Part shown: in pieces, positions 62,674-64,000 of the stretch
Position numbering within the stretch: position 1 is the stretch's first letter
Layout: the number at the start of each line of letters is the position of its first letter
NCBI GenBank assembly: GCA_963798865.1
Contig: CAWCVZ010000022.1
Span: 1 to 64,000 of the forward strand
Length of the DNA stretch: 64,000 nucleotides
DNA from: RBG-16-34-14 sp963798865
GTDB taxonomy: Bacteria; Bacteroidota; Ignavibacteria; Ignavibacteriales; Ignavibacteriaceae
Direction: 5' to 3'
The notes under the pieces: generated by a model
What the model saw: the letters and a program-made list of their open reading frames with translations, nothing else
What the model was told of the DNA's origin: nothing
The model's database searches: none
Program-made: the position numbers and the translations under genes

Positions 62674-64000
62674 ATGAAAATTATTAGGTTACTATTTTTT
62701 AGTTTCGTTCTTTTTAATCTTTCATTTGCACAAACAGCAATGATAAAGACAGAGGCGCTGACTCCTCACCGCCTTACCACAATGGGGCTTACCACAAATT
62801 CAGTATCATCCGGTTTGAATGTTGTACCCAACCAGACTTATGTATACCTTTCAGCCTGGAACATTGGCAATACTCAACCGATTATTTCTGCTACTTTTAC
62901 ACTAATTTCTAAACCTGCTTCTTCTACAACCAGTTTGGAAACAATTAACTCAACCTGGGTTCAATTTAAGCCGGATGTTGCAGGAACTTATACTGTCGGG
63001 CTTTCTATTACAACGGCTTCAGGTTCTCACGATACAACTGCAAATATTTATTCATCTGATTTTGTTGGTGTTGGAGGATTTGCAGGTACATCTGCAACTT
63101 TTCCACAATGTATGAGCTGCCATTCATCTGATCCTTTAAATTTCACACAGATTTTTGATAGATGGAAAGTTTCAGGTCATTCTCAGATTTTCAAAAGAGA
63201 AATTACAAATACCGCAGGACATTATAGTGCGAGTTGTATAGCCTGCCACACTACTGGCACCGATCATAATATGACTGCATCAAACAACGGTTTTGATGAT
63301 ATTGCAACTTCATTAGGTTGGACCTGGACAGGGCCGGCAAATACGGCTAAATGGGATTCAATCGTAACTTATTTTCCGGGTCTTATAAACCATGCAACCA
63401 TCGGCTGCGAAAATTGCCATGGACCAGGAAAAGAACATGCTTATGGCGGACATCCTGAAAAAATTGCAATTTCTCTTGAGGCTGGTAATTGTGCCCAGTG
63501 CCATGATGAGCCATGGAGACACAACAAATATTCTGAATATGAAAATTCAGTTCATTCCGAAGTAATTTGGAGTTCTTCCTTCGCTCAAGGATCATCATCA
63601 CAGAATAATTCTCTTGGTAATTGCATAAGGTGTCATGATGGACAAGGTTTTGTAAACTTCACAAAAGGGCAAACAACAAACACAACGGGGATGCAACAAT
63701 CTCAACAACTGAATATTACCTGTGCAGCTTGTCACGATCCGCATGGAAACAATAATGAATTCTCTTTAAGGAATGTTCCAGCCGGTTCTGATACACTTGG
63801 TAATGGCTATCATTATACTCTTGGTGGTGAAGGACAAATTTGTATGAACTGCCATAAAGCAAGAGTAAATAATGCTGCATTAGTACTAACGAATACTAAT
63901 TCTCATTGGGGTCCGCATCATTCCACTCAAACAGATGTTTTTTTGGGACAGAATGCTGCAGATTTTGGTTCCCCTTTCATAAGTGGTTATCACCGTTTTG
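62674..64000 (+). CDS. Multiheme c-type cytochrome, paralogue (cut by window end)
   Basis: Open to the end of the window, 442 codons visible. The signal peptide (VLFNLSFAQ), Ig-like domain and heme layout repeat those of the gene upstream; long DNA stretches near the start are visibly similar. Seven CXXCH motifs are seen (CMSCH, CIACH, CENCH, CAQCH, CIRCH, CAACH, CMNCH), and at least two more and a T9SS tail are expected beyond the edge. ATG 62674 is seven bases after AAAGGGG. This is a tandem duplication, as both copies share order and most motifs. Confidence 0.92.
   Translation, partial: MKIIRLLFFSFVLFNLSFAQTAMIKTEALTPHRLTTMGLTTNSVSSGLNVVPNQTYVYLSAWNIGNTQPIISATFTLISKPASSTTSLETINSTWVQFKPDVAGTYTVGLSITTASGSHDTTANIYSSDFVGVGGFAGTSATFPQCMSCHSSDPLNFTQIFDRWKVSGHSQIFKREITNTAGHYSASCIACHTTGTDHNMTASNNGFDDIATSLGWTWTGPANTAKWDSIVTYFPGLINHATIGCENCHGPGKEHAYGGHPEKIAISLEAGNCAQCHDEPWRHNKYSEYENSVHSEVIWSSSFAQGSSSQNNSLGNCIRCHDGQGFVNFTKGQTTNTTGMQQSQQLNITCAACHDPHGNNNEFSLRNVPAGSDTLGNGYHYTLGGEGQICMNCHKARVNNAALVLTNTNSHWGPHHSTQTDVFLGQNAADFGSPFISGYHRF

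Noticed and set aside
1..64000. tRNA genes and prophage or insertion-sequence transposases
   Set aside because: Read on both strands, no cloverleaf with a GGTTCGAATCC-type arm and no transposase, integrase or phage structural protein was found by eye; a tRNA scan would be needed to be certain.

Overview
The window is AT-rich bacterial chromosome from the Bacteroidota/Chlorobi/Ignavibacteria side of the tree, most likely Ignavibacteria or a close relative. Eight secreted proteins end in a type IX secretion (T9SS) type A sorting domain built around a YPNPFNP-like motif, which is typical of Ignavibacteria. There are also two TonB-dependent receptors, a DUF4249 lipoprotein, a bacillithiol deacetylase, and many genes with weak ribosome binding sites. 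No tRNA, rRNA, CRISPR array, prophage or transposase was seen. The only RNA gene found is a small SRP RNA on the minus strand at about 16.4 kb.

Layout. 0.3-3.4 kb: MFS transporter, small membrane protein, TfoX-N protein, DHCW-type cupin, short hypothetical, stand-alone response regulator. 3.5-12.9 kb: a zone of damaged genes, with uvrC carrying two apparent frameshifts, a T9SS beta-strand-repeat protein of mosaic base composition, a decayed second uvrC fragment, and two tandem LVIVD-repeat T9SS proteins (one with an in-frame stop, one with a frameshift). 12.9-18.6 kb: NhaC antiporter, a lipoprotein/hypothetical/SixA operon, SRP RNA, acetyl-CoA synthetase. 18.8-28.1 kb: TonB receptor, DUF4249 lipoprotein, PEGA/propeller lipoprotein, a large hybrid histidine kinase, an orphan DNA methyltransferase. 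28.3-38.9 kb: a tricarboxylic-acid cluster with an isocitrate-dehydrogenase-family enzyme, CstA, an HD-domain protein, a homoaconitase-type aconitase, an MmgE/PrpD protein, a CitD-CitE fusion and CitF. 39-51.2 kb: small exported proteins, BshB1, four T9SS proteins and a YtcJ-like amidohydrolase. 51.3-60 kb (minus strand): prmA, HDAC-like deacetylase, dacB, a TatD-radical SAM fusion, a TonB receptor, a lipoprotein and purM. 60.3-64 kb: tandem multiheme c-type cytochromes, the first with a T9SS sorting tail.

How the genes may work together. The aconitase, PrpD, CitDE and CitF genes, with acetyl-CoA synthetase elsewhere in the window, could cleave citrate to oxaloacetate and acetate and activate the acetate. 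The cytochromes look like surface electron-transfer proteins delivered by T9SS. Both readings are inferences from domain content and gene order.

Three patterns cut across the window. (1) Seven genes have apparent frameshifts or frameshift-like breaks (uvrC twice, LVIVD-B, citF, a small exported protein, an amidohydrolase, prmA), and every one is a net single extra base. (2) Palindromic elements of about 21-23 bp lie in frame inside uvrC and the aconitase, and a 132-bp MITE-like element supplies the stop codon of prmA. (3) Inverted arrays of degenerate octamers occupy several spacers, and one pair brackets a four-helix-bundle protein gene.
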